This document shows, in pieces, positions 40,969-48,804 of a stretch of DNA of 54,893 nt (position 1 is the stretch's first letter; every line of letters starts with the position of its first letter). Source of the DNA: Chloroflexota bacterium (GTDB lineage: Bacteria > Chloroflexota > Dehalococcoidia > UBA2979); NCBI GenBank assembly GCA_003670735.1, contig QWQU01000003.1, positions 1-54,893 on the forward strand, in the 5' to 3' direction. The translations under genes were made by a program, and so were the position numbers. Below the pieces are notes generated by a model that saw nothing but the letters and a program-made list of their open reading frames with translations, was not told the origin of the DNA and ran no database searches.

Positions 40969-42111
40969 GTGACCAGCGATCGCCTGCACGCCCAACACAT
41001 CGAGTACCGCCGCATCGTCGTCAAAGTTGGGTCCAACCTGCTGACGGCGGGCACGGACAGCCTGAACGCAGCCGCGATGGCGGCTGTGGTCGAGCAGATT
41101 GCGGCGATCCGCGAGTTGGGTGCACAGGTCGTCGTGGTGTCCTCGGGGGCGATTGCGGCGGGGCGACACCGACTCGGCGACGCCGAGCAGGGGCACGACG
41201 TGCCGTCGCGGCAGGTGCTGGCGGCGGTGGGCCAGAGCCGGCTGATGTCGGTCTGGGACGAGCTATTCGAGCTGCGCGGGATCGTGGTCGCGCAGGCGCT
41301 GCTGACCCGTGGCGACCTCGTGGATCGGCTCGGGTATCTGAACGCGCGGACGACGCTGCTCGGGCTGATCGAGCGCGGGGTCGTGCCGATCGTGAACGAG
41401 AACGATGTCGTCTCCAGCGACGAGATCCGCGACTCGAAGATTGGTGACAACGACAACCTCTCGGCGGAGGTCGCGAACCTCGTCGACGCGGACCTGCTGC
41501 TGATCCTGACGGACATTGCTGGGCTGTACTCGACCGACCCGAGGCAGGATCCGAACGCGCAGCTCATCGCCGAAGTGACGCGCATCGACGACGTGATCGC
41601 ACGAGCGGCGCAGGGCGCGCCGGGTGAGCGTGGCACGGGCGGGATGGCGACGAAGGTGCAGGCGGCGCGAACGGCCACCTCGGCCGGGGTGCACGTCGTG
41701 ATCTGCGACGGCAGCGCGGCCGACATCGTGCGCCGGATCGCGGGCGGCGAGGTGGCAGGTACGCACTTTCTCCCAACGGCTGACCGGGTCGAGTCGCGAC
41801 GGCGGCACCTGCTCTCCGCACTACAGTCGCGAGGGCGGCTCGTCGTGGACGACGGGGCGGCTCGGGCGCTCGAGTTCGACGGCAAGTCACTGCTGCCGGC
41901 GGGCATCCTGCGGGTCGAGGGCGAGTTCCAGCGCGGGGACGTGGTGCGCATCCTCACGGCGCAGGGGCGCGATATCGCCTCGGGGACCGCGAGCTATGCC
42001 GCGGCGGATATCGAGCGGGTGCGCGGGCAGCGTTCCGACCGGATCGCCGAGGTGCTGGGGTACGAGTACGGCGAGGAAGTCGTGCACCGCAACAACCTCG
42101 TGCTGCTGTAA
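40969..42111 (+). CDS. proB: Glutamate 5-kinase
   Basis: A 380-residue enzyme for the first step of proline synthesis, ATP-dependent phosphorylation of glutamate. Blocks: RRIVVKVGSNLLTAGTDSLN, VVVVSSGAIAAGRHRLG, VPIVNENDVVSSDEIRDSKI, GDNDNLSAEVANLVDADLLL and GTGGMATKVQAARTATSAGV. The C-terminal 75 residues form a PUA domain (SLLPAGILRVEGEFQRGDVV). GTG at 40969 has AAGGGA upstream; the longer frame would extend into the yihY promoter region. proA follows. Confidence 0.95.
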   Translation: MTSDRLHAQHIEYRRIVVKVGSNLLTAGTDSLNAAAMAAVVEQIAAIRELGAQVVVVSSGAIAAGRHRLGDAEQGHDVPSRQVLAAVGQSRLMSVWDELFELRGIVVAQALLTRGDLVDRLGYLNARTTLLGLIERGVVPIVNENDVVSSDEIRDSKIGDNDNLSAEVANLVDADLLLILTDIAGLYSTDPRQDPNAQLIAEVTRIDDVIARAAQGAPGERGTGGMATKVQAARTATSAGVHVVICDGSAADIVRRIAGGEVAGTHFLPTADRVESRRRHLLSALQSRGRLVVDDGAARALEFDGKSLLPAGILRVEGEFQRGDVVRILTAQGRDIASGTASYAAADIERVRGQRSDRIAEVLGYEYGEEVVHRNNLVLL

Positions 42112-42187
42112 CTCTGGCGCGCCTGCGGCGCGACAGGGCGGGCTTTCACGGCGGGTGCGGGGTCGATCAGGTACGATCCTCGGCACT

Positions 42188-43456
42188 ATGACTGCAACGA
42201 CCACGTCCGAAGCCACCACGAAAGCCGCCGCGGCTCGCGTCGCGAGCAAGCGCATGGGCTCGATTTCGAGCGCGCAGAAAGATGCCGCGCTGCGAGCGAT
42301 CGCCGATGCGCTGGTCGCGGAGTCCCCGCGCATCCTCGAGGCCAACGCGGGCGACATGGCGCGCGGCACGGAGCGCGGCATCAACGAGTCGTTCCTCGAC
42401 CGAATGCTACTGACGCCGGAGCGCATCGAGGGGATGGCGCGCGATGTGCGCGCGGTCGCGATGCTGCCGGATCCGGTCGGTGATGTGCTGGAGATGACGA
42501 CGCGGCCCAACGGCATGCAGGTCGGGCGCATTCGCGTTCCGCTCGGTGTGATCGGGGCGGTATACGAGTCGCGACCGAACGTGACGGTGGACATCGCCGT
42601 GCTGTGCCTGAAGTCGGGCAACGGCGTCGTGCTGCGCTCGGGGACGGACGCGCACGCGACCTCCTCAGTGCTCGCGTCGATCGTGATCGCGGCGGTCGAG
42701 GCCGCCGGACTGCCGCAGGGCATCGTGCAATTCATCGACTCGACGGATCGCGCCGAGGTCGGTGCGATGCTGCGCGCGCACGAGTCGATCGACCTGATGA
42801 TTCCTCGTGGTGGTGCAGACCTGATCCGCCGCACGCGCGACGAGGCCACAATGCCGGTGGTCGCCGGCGGCATCGGCGTCTGCCACACCTACGTCGATAG
42901 CGAGGCTGACCTCGAGATGGCGCGCGCGATCATCGTGAACGCGAAGACGCGTCGCGTGTCGATCTGCAACGCGCTAGACACGGTGCTGGTACACCAGGCG
43001 GTGGCGGACTCGATCCTGCCGGCGCTGTCGGCCGAGCTGGGCACGCACGGCGTGACGCTACACACGGACGCGCGCGCAGGTGCGCTCGCGAACGGCGCGC
43101 CGACGGTGCCTGTGACCGAGGACGACTACGACCGCGAGTGGCTGTCGTACGACTGCTCGGTGCGCGTGGTCGATTCGTTCGAGGACGCGCTGGCGCACAT
43201 CGATGTGCACGGCAGCGGTCACTCGGAGGCGATCATCACTGAGGACTACGCGCTGGCTCGACGCTTCCTGCAGCAGGTAGACGCGGCGGCGGTCTATGTG
43301 AACGCCTCGACGCAATTCACTGATGGCGGTGAGTTCGGGTTGGGTGTGGAGTTCGGCATCTCGACGCAGAAGATGCACGCGCGCGGTCCGATGGGGCTGC
43401 GCGAGCTGACCTCGTACAAGTGGATCATCATGGGCGACGGGCAGACGCGGCCCTAG
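42188..43456 (+). CDS. proA: Glutamate-5-semialdehyde dehydrogenase (gamma-glutamyl phosphate reductase)
   Basis: A 422-residue NADPH-dependent aldehyde-dehydrogenase-fold enzyme that reduces the ProB product. Blocks: RIRVPLGVIGAVYESRPNVT, LCLKSGNGVVLRSG, DLMIPRGGADLIRRTRDEAT, the catalytic Cys in NAKTRRVSICNALDTVLVHQ and GEFGLGVEFGISTQKMHARG. It lies 76 bp after proB; the gap carries a small hairpin CGCGCC-TGC-GGCGCG at 42118-42132. Confidence 0.96.
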   Translation: MTATTTSEATTKAAAARVASKRMGSISSAQKDAALRAIADALVAESPRILEANAGDMARGTERGINESFLDRMLLTPERIEGMARDVRAVAMLPDPVGDVLEMTTRPNGMQVGRIRVPLGVIGAVYESRPNVTVDIAVLCLKSGNGVVLRSGTDAHATSSVLASIVIAAVEAAGLPQGIVQFIDSTDRAEVGAMLRAHESIDLMIPRGGADLIRRTRDEATMPVVAGGIGVCHTYVDSEADLEMARAIIVNAKTRRVSICNALDTVLVHQAVADSILPALSAELGTHGVTLHTDARAGALANGAPTVPVTEDDYDREWLSYDCSVRVVDSFEDALAHIDVHGSGHSEAIITEDYALARRFLQQVDAAAVYVNASTQFTDGGEFGLGVEFGISTQKMHARGPMGLRELTSYKWIIMGDGQTRP

Positions 43457-43479
43457 CTCGCGCACGAACAGAGGGCACG

Positions 43480-43800
43480 ATGGCCGACTATCACTTCGAG
43501 CGCGAGGCACGTACGCCGTATTCCGAGGTGTACACGATCGACGACGGCGAGCACTCGCTGGGGCGGGTCGATGTGCATTACACGGCCTCGGCAACACACG
43601 CGACGCTGAACATCCACCAGTCGCTGAGCGACGAGCAAATGCACGACCTCCTCGCGGCGATCGATGAGGAGATCGTCTCGACCGCCGACCCATACCGCGA
43701 AGATCTGATCGTGACGGTCTGGCGCGGCGAGGAAGTCGGCGTATTCGCGGACGACGACAACCTCGATCAGGACGACGACGCAGACGAGCAGATGCCGTAG
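43480..43800 (+). CDS. Hypothetical acidic protein (106 aa)
   Basis: ATG at 43480 after a GAGGGCAC stretch. The protein starts MADYHFEREARTPYSEVYTI, contains a beta segment (LGRVDVHYTASATHATLNIH) and a helix (LSDEQMHDLLAAIDEEIVST), and ends in a very acidic tail (DDDNLDQDDDADEQMP). It is soluble, with no known motif. It starts 23 bp after proA and is followed by a strong hairpin, so it is probably the last gene of the proBA unit. Unrecognised family. Confidence 0.75.
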   Translation: MADYHFEREARTPYSEVYTIDDGEHSLGRVDVHYTASATHATLNIHQSLSDEQMHDLLAAIDEEIVSTADPYREDLIVTVWRGEEVGVFADDDNLDQDDDADEQMP

Positions 43801-43824
43801 GCATCGCTTCGAGCGCACTAATAC

Positions 43825-43849
43825 GAAGGCCGCCCGATGGGCGGCCTTC
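43825..43849. terminator. Bidirectional hairpin after the proBA unit
   Basis: GAAGGCCGCCC (43825-43835), GAT, GGGCGGCCTTC (43839-43849): a perfect 11-bp stem between converging genes. Confidence 0.85.
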
Positions 43850-43875
43850 GCTATGTTCGCGTGAGGACTCGAGTG

Positions 43876-44826
43876 TTAGCGCTTGCGGGCGATCGCGCTC
43901 TGGGCGGCCGAGACGATGTGCTCGGGAGTGAGGCCCATGATCTCCATGAGCTCGCTCGAGGTGCCGGACTCGCCGTAGCGGTTCGGGACAGCGACGAATT
44001 CCATGGGCACGGGCAACTTCGTGGCGAGTGCCTGCGCGCACATGGCGCCGAGGCCGGTCAGTGCGATGTGCTCCTCGGCGACGACGATTGCACCGGTGTC
44101 GCGGGCAGCGGCGACCAGTGCGTCCTCGTCGAGGGGGCGCACACTGGCCATGTTGAGCACGCGAGCCTGGATGCCAGAGTTCGCAAGCGTCTCGGCAGCA
44201 TCGAGTGCGCGAGTGACCATCGTGCCGATGGCGACGATCGTGACGTCGGTGCCCTCGCGCAGCATGTCGGCCTTGCCGAGCTGCAGGCGCACGCCGTCGG
44301 GGTAGATCACGCGCTCACGCGAGCGGCCGGTGCGAATCATGAAGGGGCCGGGCGTCTTCGCAGCGAGCTCGTGCGCGGCGGCTGCCTCGACGACATCGGC
44401 CGGGACGATCACGCGGAAGTTCATCAGCGACGAGAAGAGCGCGATATCCTCGATGGACTGTGCGCTGGCGCCATCCTCGCCGACTGTGACGCCGGCGTGC
44501 GAGATGACGATCTTCACGTTGAGGTTGGGCTGGGCGATGTTCATGCGGATCTGGTCGTAAGCGTGCTCCGCGAAGACCGCGAACGTGCTGGCGAAGACGG
44601 TGAAGCCCATCGTCGATAGACCAGCGGCGGCGGAGAACATGTCCTGCTCGGCAGCGCCGAACTCGAACCAGCGTTCTGGGAACTCGTTCTTGAAGCGACG
44701 CGCCGAGGTCGATGCGCCGAGGTCGGCGTCCACGACGACGAGGTCGTGTCCTTCGTTCTGGAGGCGGATCAGCGTGGGGCCGAGTGCCTCACGCGTTGCG
44801 GCGGGTGCGGGAGCGGTTGTTGTCAT
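43876..44826 (-). CDS. Transketolase, C-terminal subunit
   Basis: A 316-residue protein holding the pyrimidine-binding and C-terminal domains of transketolase: DLVVVDADLGASTSARRFKN, WFEFGAAEQDMFSAAAGLST (catalytic Glu for thiamine diphosphate), ISHAGVTVGEDGASAQSIED and VAEEHIALTGLGAMCAQALA. The N-terminal half is encoded just upstream, with a four-base ATGA overlap. Split transketolases are known in archaea and several bacterial groups. The pair interconverts sugar phosphates in the pentose phosphate pathway. Substrate preference towards 1-deoxyxylulose or other reactions cannot be excluded. Confidence 0.93.
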   Translation of the reverse strand: MTTTAPAPAATREALGPTLIRLQNEGHDLVVVDADLGASTSARRFKNEFPERWFEFGAAEQDMFSAAAGLSTMGFTVFASTFAVFAEHAYDQIRMNIAQPNLNVKIVISHAGVTVGEDGASAQSIEDIALFSSLMNFRVIVPADVVEAAAAHELAAKTPGPFMIRTGRSRERVIYPDGVRLQLGKADMLREGTDVTIVAIGTMVTRALDAAETLANSGIQARVLNMASVRPLDEDALVAAARDTGAIVVAEEHIALTGLGAMCAQALATKLPVPMEFVAVPNRYGESGTSSELMEIMGLTPEHIVSAAQSAIARKR

Positions 44827-45656
44827 GCGTCGGCTCCGAGCTCCTGCATAGCAGCAGCAAACTGATCGGCGTTGGGAGCGGCACCATGGAAGCCCGGGTT
44901 GTTCTCCATGAAGGAGACGCCCTTGCCCTTGGTGGTCTCAAAGATCACGCAGGCGGGCTGACCCTTGGTGTCACGAGCCCACGTCAGGCCTTCTTCGACC
45001 TGAGCGAAGTCATGGCCATCGAGGCCCTCGCGCACGGCCCAGCCGAAGGCGCGGTACTTCTCGCCGATCGGCATCGGGTCCATCTGCTTCTCGACGAAGT
45101 CGTCGTTCTGGATGCGGTTGCGGTCGATGATGGCGACCAGGTTGTCGGCCTTGTGGAAGGACGCGGCCATCGCCGCTTCCCACACCTGGCCCTCCTGCTG
45201 CTCGCCGTCACCCATCAGCACGTAGGTCGTGACGTCGTTCATACCTCGGAGCCTTGCACCGAGGGAGATACCGAGTCCGAAGGACAGGCCCATGCCGAGG
45301 GCGCCGGCGGTGTTGTCGACACCACCGGGCTTGCCGAGCACGGAGTGACCCTGGAGGCGCGTGCCCTTCTTGCGGAAGGTCGAGAGCTCCTCAACAGGGA
45401 AGTAGCCCATCTCGGCGAGGATCGCGTACTGCACCGGGGTGCAGTGGCCCTTGCTCATGACGAAGCGGTCGCGCTCGGACCAGTCGGGCTTCTGCGGGTC
45501 GTGCCGCAGGAGCTTCGTATAGAGCACAGCCATGATGTCGGTCGCGGAGAGAGAGCCTCCGATGTGACCGGACTGGGCGGCGTACACCATGCGGACGACA
45601 TTCTGTCGAACCCGCGAGGTGAGCGCAGAAAGGTCTGGCTGCGTCGTTGCGACCAC
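44823..45656 (-). CDS. Transketolase, N-terminal (thiamine diphosphate-binding) subunit
   Basis: A 277-residue protein with the conserved histidine-containing segments YAAQSGHIGGSLSATDIMAV and VMSKGHCTPVQYAILAEMGY, and the thiamine diphosphate loop VLMGDGEQQEGQVWEAAMAA ending in IIDRNRIQND. Together with the downstream C-terminal subunit it makes a complete enzyme. The TTTTTT stretch just before the start, at 45657-45662, lies in the leader. ATG at 45656. Confidence 0.94.
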   Translation of the reverse strand: MVATTQPDLSALTSRVRQNVVRMVYAAQSGHIGGSLSATDIMAVLYTKLLRHDPQKPDWSERDRFVMSKGHCTPVQYAILAEMGYFPVEELSTFRKKGTRLQGHSVLGKPGGVDNTAGALGMGLSFGLGISLGARLRGMNDVTTYVLMGDGEQQEGQVWEAAMAASFHKADNLVAIIDRNRIQNDDFVEKQMDPMPIGEKYRAFGWAVREGLDGHDFAQVEEGLTWARDTKGQPACVIFETTKGKGVSFMENNPGFHGAAPNADQFAAAMQELGADA

Positions 45657-45768
45657 GTTTTTTTGTCCTTCGCGTCAGAGATCGGCGCGAGTATACGAGG
45701 ACGCGGAGTCGCAGGTCTAGGAATTTTGCCGCGATCCGCGGGTTCGCGGCCCCGAGGCCAACGCGCTG

Positions 45769-45936
45769 TTAGCGCGCGGCGTCGCAGGCCGAGAAGCCGC
45801 AGACCGGGCACACGTTGCAGCCCTCGCCGTGGACGAGCGGACCGGCGCAGTCAGGACAGCGCGGACCGCGGAGCTCCATGCGGCGTAGGCGCCTCGACGT
45901 GAACATCGTGAGCGAGCGAGATGTCGTCTCGTTCAT
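45769..45936 (-). CDS. 55-aa zinc ribbon resembling the C-terminal tail of class II ribonucleotide reductase
   Basis: ATG at 45936 follows GGGAGG. The peptide has six cysteines at 27, 30, 40, 43, 46 and 51: RCPDCAGPLVHGEGCNVC then PVCGFSACDAAR. Spacing CxxC-x9-CxxCxxC-x4-C matches the C-terminal zinc-ribbon of adenosylcobalamin-dependent ribonucleotide reductase (NrdJ), where it shuttles reducing power to the active site. Here it is a free-standing peptide with a short basic head. The promoter carries two LexA-like boxes. That it serves ribonucleotide reductase is inference; a stand-alone RNA/DNA-binding ribbon is an alternative. Confidence 0.8.
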   Translation of the reverse strand: MNETTSRSLTMFTSRRLRRMELRGPRCPDCAGPLVHGEGCNVCPVCGFSACDAAR

Positions 45937-45969
45937 GGGTGGCCTCCCATGACTCCTCGAAGGGGTGAA

Positions 45970-46020
45970 GAACACTTGTTCTTATGAGAGGAGCCTAGAG
46001 AGAACACTTGTTCGTGTCAA
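45970..46020 (-). promoter_or_regulatory. SOS-type promoter: TTGACA with two GAACACTTGTTC boxes
   Basis: On the minus strand TTGACA (46015-46020) is followed by a 17-bp spacer and TAGGCT (45992-45997). Two identical copies of GAACACTTGTTC lie at 46002-46013 (inside the spacer) and 45970-45981 (just downstream of the -10). GAAC-N4-GTTC is the LexA operator core in Bacillus and Actinobacteria. The copies are 32 bp apart, three helical turns, so bound dimers would sit on the same face. Repression of the zinc-ribbon gene is strongly suggested; the divergent membrane-peptide gene may be affected too. Confidence 0.75.
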
Positions 46021-46054
46021 CTGCCGGGTGGCATGAGCCGGTAGGATTCCGGCC

Positions 46055-46246
46055 ATGCGCATCTTCCTGCTGCTCACCCTGACGGCGTTCATCGCGCTCT
46101 CGGTGGCGTTTCTCTACCAGCCAAAGGGCCAGCGGCGCGGCCGCTTCTACAACATTCAGCGACGGATCCGGATCGTGGGCTACGCCTATGTGGCGGCGGT
46201 GATCATTCGTCTGATCATTTACGTCTTCTTCCAGTTCGACTTCTAA
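46055..46246 (+). CDS. 63-aa two-helix membrane protein
   Basis: ATG at 46055. Helix one is FLLLTLTAFIALSVAFLYQP, followed by a very basic loop (KGQRRGRFYNIQRRIRI) and helix two VGYAYVAAVIIRLIIYVFFQ, ending FDF. The basic loop implies a cytoplasmic connection with both ends outside. It lies between the LexA-like promoter and the glycerate kinase gene, 21 bp before the latter. Function unknown. Confidence 0.75.
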   Translation: MRIFLLLTLTAFIALSVAFLYQPKGQRRGRFYNIQRRIRIVGYAYVAAVIIRLIIYVFFQFDF

Positions 46247-46267
46247 GCCGTCGGACACACTCGAAGC

Positions 46268-47395
46268 ATGCGCATCCTCGTCTGCCCGCAGGAGTTCAAA
46301 GGCTCGCTGACCGCGAGCGAGGCTGCGCAGGCGATCGCAGCCGGACTCCGGGATGCGCTGCCCGACGCAGAGCTCGAGTTGCTGCCGATGGCGGACGGCG
46401 GGCCAGGCACGGTAGAGATCGTCTACGCAGCAGCCGGCGGCACGCTGGTCACCTCGGAGGTGCGAGGCCCGCTCGGTGCACCTGTGCAGGCGACATTCGG
46501 GCTGCTGGGCGGCGAGCCCCCTCGCGCGATCGTCGAGGCAGCCGCCGCGGCCGGGCTCCTGCTGCTGCACCCGCACGAGCGACAGCCAACACACGCCTCG
46601 ACGTACGGCGTCGGGCAGCAGATTGCAGCCGCGATCGAGGCCGGTACACGCGAGGTGATCGTCGGAGTCGGTGGCACAGCGACGAACGACGGCGGGGCCG
46701 GCGCATTGCAGGCGCTTGGCGTACGTCTGCTCGATGCCGACGGGCATGAGCTTGGGCCGGGGCCACTGGAACTGTCACGCCTCGACCGCATCGATGCGTC
46801 AGGTGTGACACCCGAGGTACGTGAGACCAGACTGCGGGTGGCCGTCGACGTGCGGAATCCACTGCTCGGACCGGCAGGAGCGACGGCGATCTACGGGCCT
46901 CAGAAGGGCGTGACGCCTGAGTTCGGCGACATGATCGAGGCGGCACTGGAGCACTGGGTCGCGATGCTCGCGCGGGACCTCGGCGTCGTCGCGACCGGGC
47001 TCGAGGGCGGCGGTGCAGGGGGTGGGCTCCCGGCAGGACTCGCCGCCCTGCCTTCCACTGTTGGGGGCGCGGTGGTCGAGGGCGGCGCAGTGCTGGTGGG
47101 CGAGGCGGTCGGGCTCGACGCGGCAATCGCACGAGCCGACCTCGTGGTCACGGTCGAGGGGAGCCTCGACGCGCAAACCGGGTACGGCAAGACCGTCAGC
47201 TATGTCGCTGAACGTGCGGCCTTCCTGCGGGTGCCGTGCATCGCGGTAGCCGGCGTGGTCGCCTCGCTGCCCGAGGGCGTGCGCGATGCCGAGGCGGCTC
47301 AGCCGGACGGCGTGGCGAGCGAGGACGCGATGGCGCGGGCTGCCGAACTCGTGCGCGAGGCAGCGGCACGGCTCGGGCGACGGGTGGCTGGCTAG
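46268..47395 (+). CDS. Glycerate kinase (GlxK/GarK family)
   Basis: A 375-residue glycerate 2-kinase type enzyme. Diagnostic blocks: RILVCPQEFKGSLTASEAAQ, ELLPMADGGPGTVEIVYAAA, ASTYGVGQQIAAAIEAGTRE, GGTATNDGGAGALQALGVRL, NPLLGPAGATAIYGPQKG and VVTVEGSLDAQTGYGKTVSY. It phosphorylates D-glycerate to 2-phosphoglycerate, feeding lower glycolysis and complementing the fructose-phosphate enzymes earlier in the window. The family often reads DEGGEGT where this copy has DGGPGT. Its stop overlaps that of the converging metallopeptidase gene by four bases. Confidence 0.94.
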   Translation: MRILVCPQEFKGSLTASEAAQAIAAGLRDALPDAELELLPMADGGPGTVEIVYAAAGGTLVTSEVRGPLGAPVQATFGLLGGEPPRAIVEAAAAAGLLLLHPHERQPTHASTYGVGQQIAAAIEAGTREVIVGVGGTATNDGGAGALQALGVRLLDADGHELGPGPLELSRLDRIDASGVTPEVRETRLRVAVDVRNPLLGPAGATAIYGPQKGVTPEFGDMIEAALEHWVAMLARDLGVVATGLEGGGAGGGLPAGLAALPSTVGGAVVEGGAVLVGEAVGLDAAIARADLVVTVEGSLDAQTGYGKTVSYVAERAAFLRVPCIAVAGVVASLPEGVRDAEAAQPDGVASEDAMARAAELVREAAARLGRRVAG

Positions 47396-47754
47396 CCCAT
47401 TCCGAGTGCCGTGAGCCGATCATCGTCGATGCCGAAGTAGTGCGCGAGCTCGTGGCGGACGGTCTTCTGCACCTCGCGTGGGATGTCGCGCGGGTGGAAG
47501 CCTCGTTCGAGTGGGCCCTGGTAGATCACGATGCGGTCGGGCAGCGCCTGGAGTGCGCCGGAGCGCTCCGGCAGCGGGACGCCGACGTACAAGCCAAAGA
47601 GATCGTCACCCGGCTCGATGCCCGCAGTCTGGAGGTCGGCGCGGGAGGGCTCGCGCTCGACCACGATCGCGATGTTGTCGAGCGACGCGGACACCTCGGG
47701 CGGCAATCCGTCGAGGGCGCGCTGGACTAGGCGGCGGAAGCGGGCTCGATCCAT
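47392..47754 (-). CDS. Small zincin metallopeptidase (TTHA0227/DUF1025-like)
   Basis: ATG at 47754 (MDRARFRRLVQRALDGLPPE) gives a 120-residue single-domain minimal zincin. The family pattern is LDNIAIVVEREPSR, LFGLYVGVPLPERSG, PDRIVIYQGPLERGF and the metal motif TVRHELAHYFGIDDDRL, where HELAHYFGIDD provides two His and a downstream Asp as third ligand. The fold is known from Thermus thermophilus TTHA0227; the biological substrate is unknown. Normal length. Confidence 0.9.
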   Translation of the reverse strand: MDRARFRRLVQRALDGLPPEVSASLDNIAIVVEREPSRADLQTAGIEPGDDLFGLYVGVPLPERSGALQALPDRIVIYQGPLERGFHPRDIPREVQKTVRHELAHYFGIDDDRLTALGMG

Positions 47755-47883
47755 TGATTGCAATTTCCTGATGATTCGCGAGGACGGGAGGGTACACCTG
47801 TGCATCCCCGGCACCCGTCCGATGATTGCCCATACGGGAATCCCCTACGGGTTCCGCGCTGAGGTCGCTGAAAGGAGGCGGTC

Positions 47884-48348
47884 ATGCTCTTCCGTATGCT
47901 CAACCGCTTCCGCGAAGACCCGCTGCGCGCCCAGATCGAGGAGTCGATTGCCGCCGGCACGGGCCTGCGCAAAGGCGAATGGCTCCTCCCTGAGGACAGT
48001 CAGACTCCCGAAGACCTGCGCGAGACTGCCGAGACGATTGTCGCGTGGTGCCGTGAGCAGATGACCGGGACAAAGAAGCCGTACGGCGTCGACCAGCTGG
48101 CGCTGGCGGTCGCGTGCGCGGTACCGGGCGGGACGCCGATTGCCTCGGCGACGTTCGGGGTATTCCGGCCGATTGATTTCCACCGCGAGGACGGCATCGC
48201 CTCGCGCGTGCTGGCGTTCGTCGAAGGGCTCGCACTGGACGAGCAGCCGCGGGAGACGCCACTGCGCTTCGCGGCCGCGCTCTTCTCGTGGGGCGATGTC
48301 GCTCGAGACACGATCTACCGCGACGAGCACGAGTCAGCCGCCGGCTAA
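47884..48348 (+). CDS. Hypothetical protein (154 aa)
   Basis: ATG at 47884 with AAAGGAGG close upstream, one of the strongest ribosome binding sites here. The protein starts MLFRMLNRFREDPLRAQIEE, has a helical ETAETIVAWCREQMTGTKKP, then an Ala-rich core (GVDQLALAVACAVPGGTPIA) and ALFSWGDVARDTIYRDEHES. It is soluble, without known motifs. The leader carries a repeat of (C)TACGGG near 47832-47852. I do not recognise the family. Confidence 0.75.
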   Translation: MLFRMLNRFREDPLRAQIEESIAAGTGLRKGEWLLPEDSQTPEDLRETAETIVAWCREQMTGTKKPYGVDQLALAVACAVPGGTPIASATFGVFRPIDFHREDGIASRVLAFVEGLALDEQPRETPLRFAAALFSWGDVARDTIYRDEHESAAG

Positions 48349-48423
48349 TGCGCCGCTGGCTCTTCGCCTAGCGGCTCATCGGGGCCGACGGCTGCTACTT
48401 CATTCACTCAGGTTGAGGATTCG

Positions 48424-48648
48424 CTAGCGGACGGCGTCCGAGGCGATCGACTCGGCGATCTGCTGAATCATGCCGCCCTCGGCGGCGAGCGCCGCGCAGA
48501 CGCGCAGCAACTCCTCCAGCTCGAGTGTCCGGTCCTGGGGCACGCCCGCGACGCGGGAGGCCCGGTTCAAGACCGCGCGTGCGTCTGAGCTTGAGGTGAC
48601 CACCTTGATGTGGTCGGCCAGCTCTTCGATCGTCCGTACCTGTGCCAT
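48424..48648 (-). CDS. Hypothetical helical protein (74 aa)
   Basis: ATG at 48648 after GAGGAAACGACG. The product MAQVRTIEELADHIKVVTSS, then SDARAVLNRASRVAGVPQDR and LELEELLRVCAALAAEGGMI, is predicted to be all helical and soluble. No known motif. It stands alone between two plus-strand genes and diverges from the lipoprotein gene. Confidence 0.7.
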   Translation of the reverse strand: MAQVRTIEELADHIKVVTSSSDARAVLNRASRVAGVPQDRTLELEELLRVCAALAAEGGMIQQIAESIASDAVR

Positions 48649-48804
48649 CGTCGTTTCCTCTGGGCTCCGGTGGGGGGCTCACGGGAATGCTCGGTGCTCG
48701 GGAGCACGAGCCCGATGCGGGAACCCCCTCGGATCTGCCCGGCGAATCACGCATCACGGCTCGATGTTTGACCCGGTAGCGAGCGCGCTCCGACAATCCG
48801 CGAC

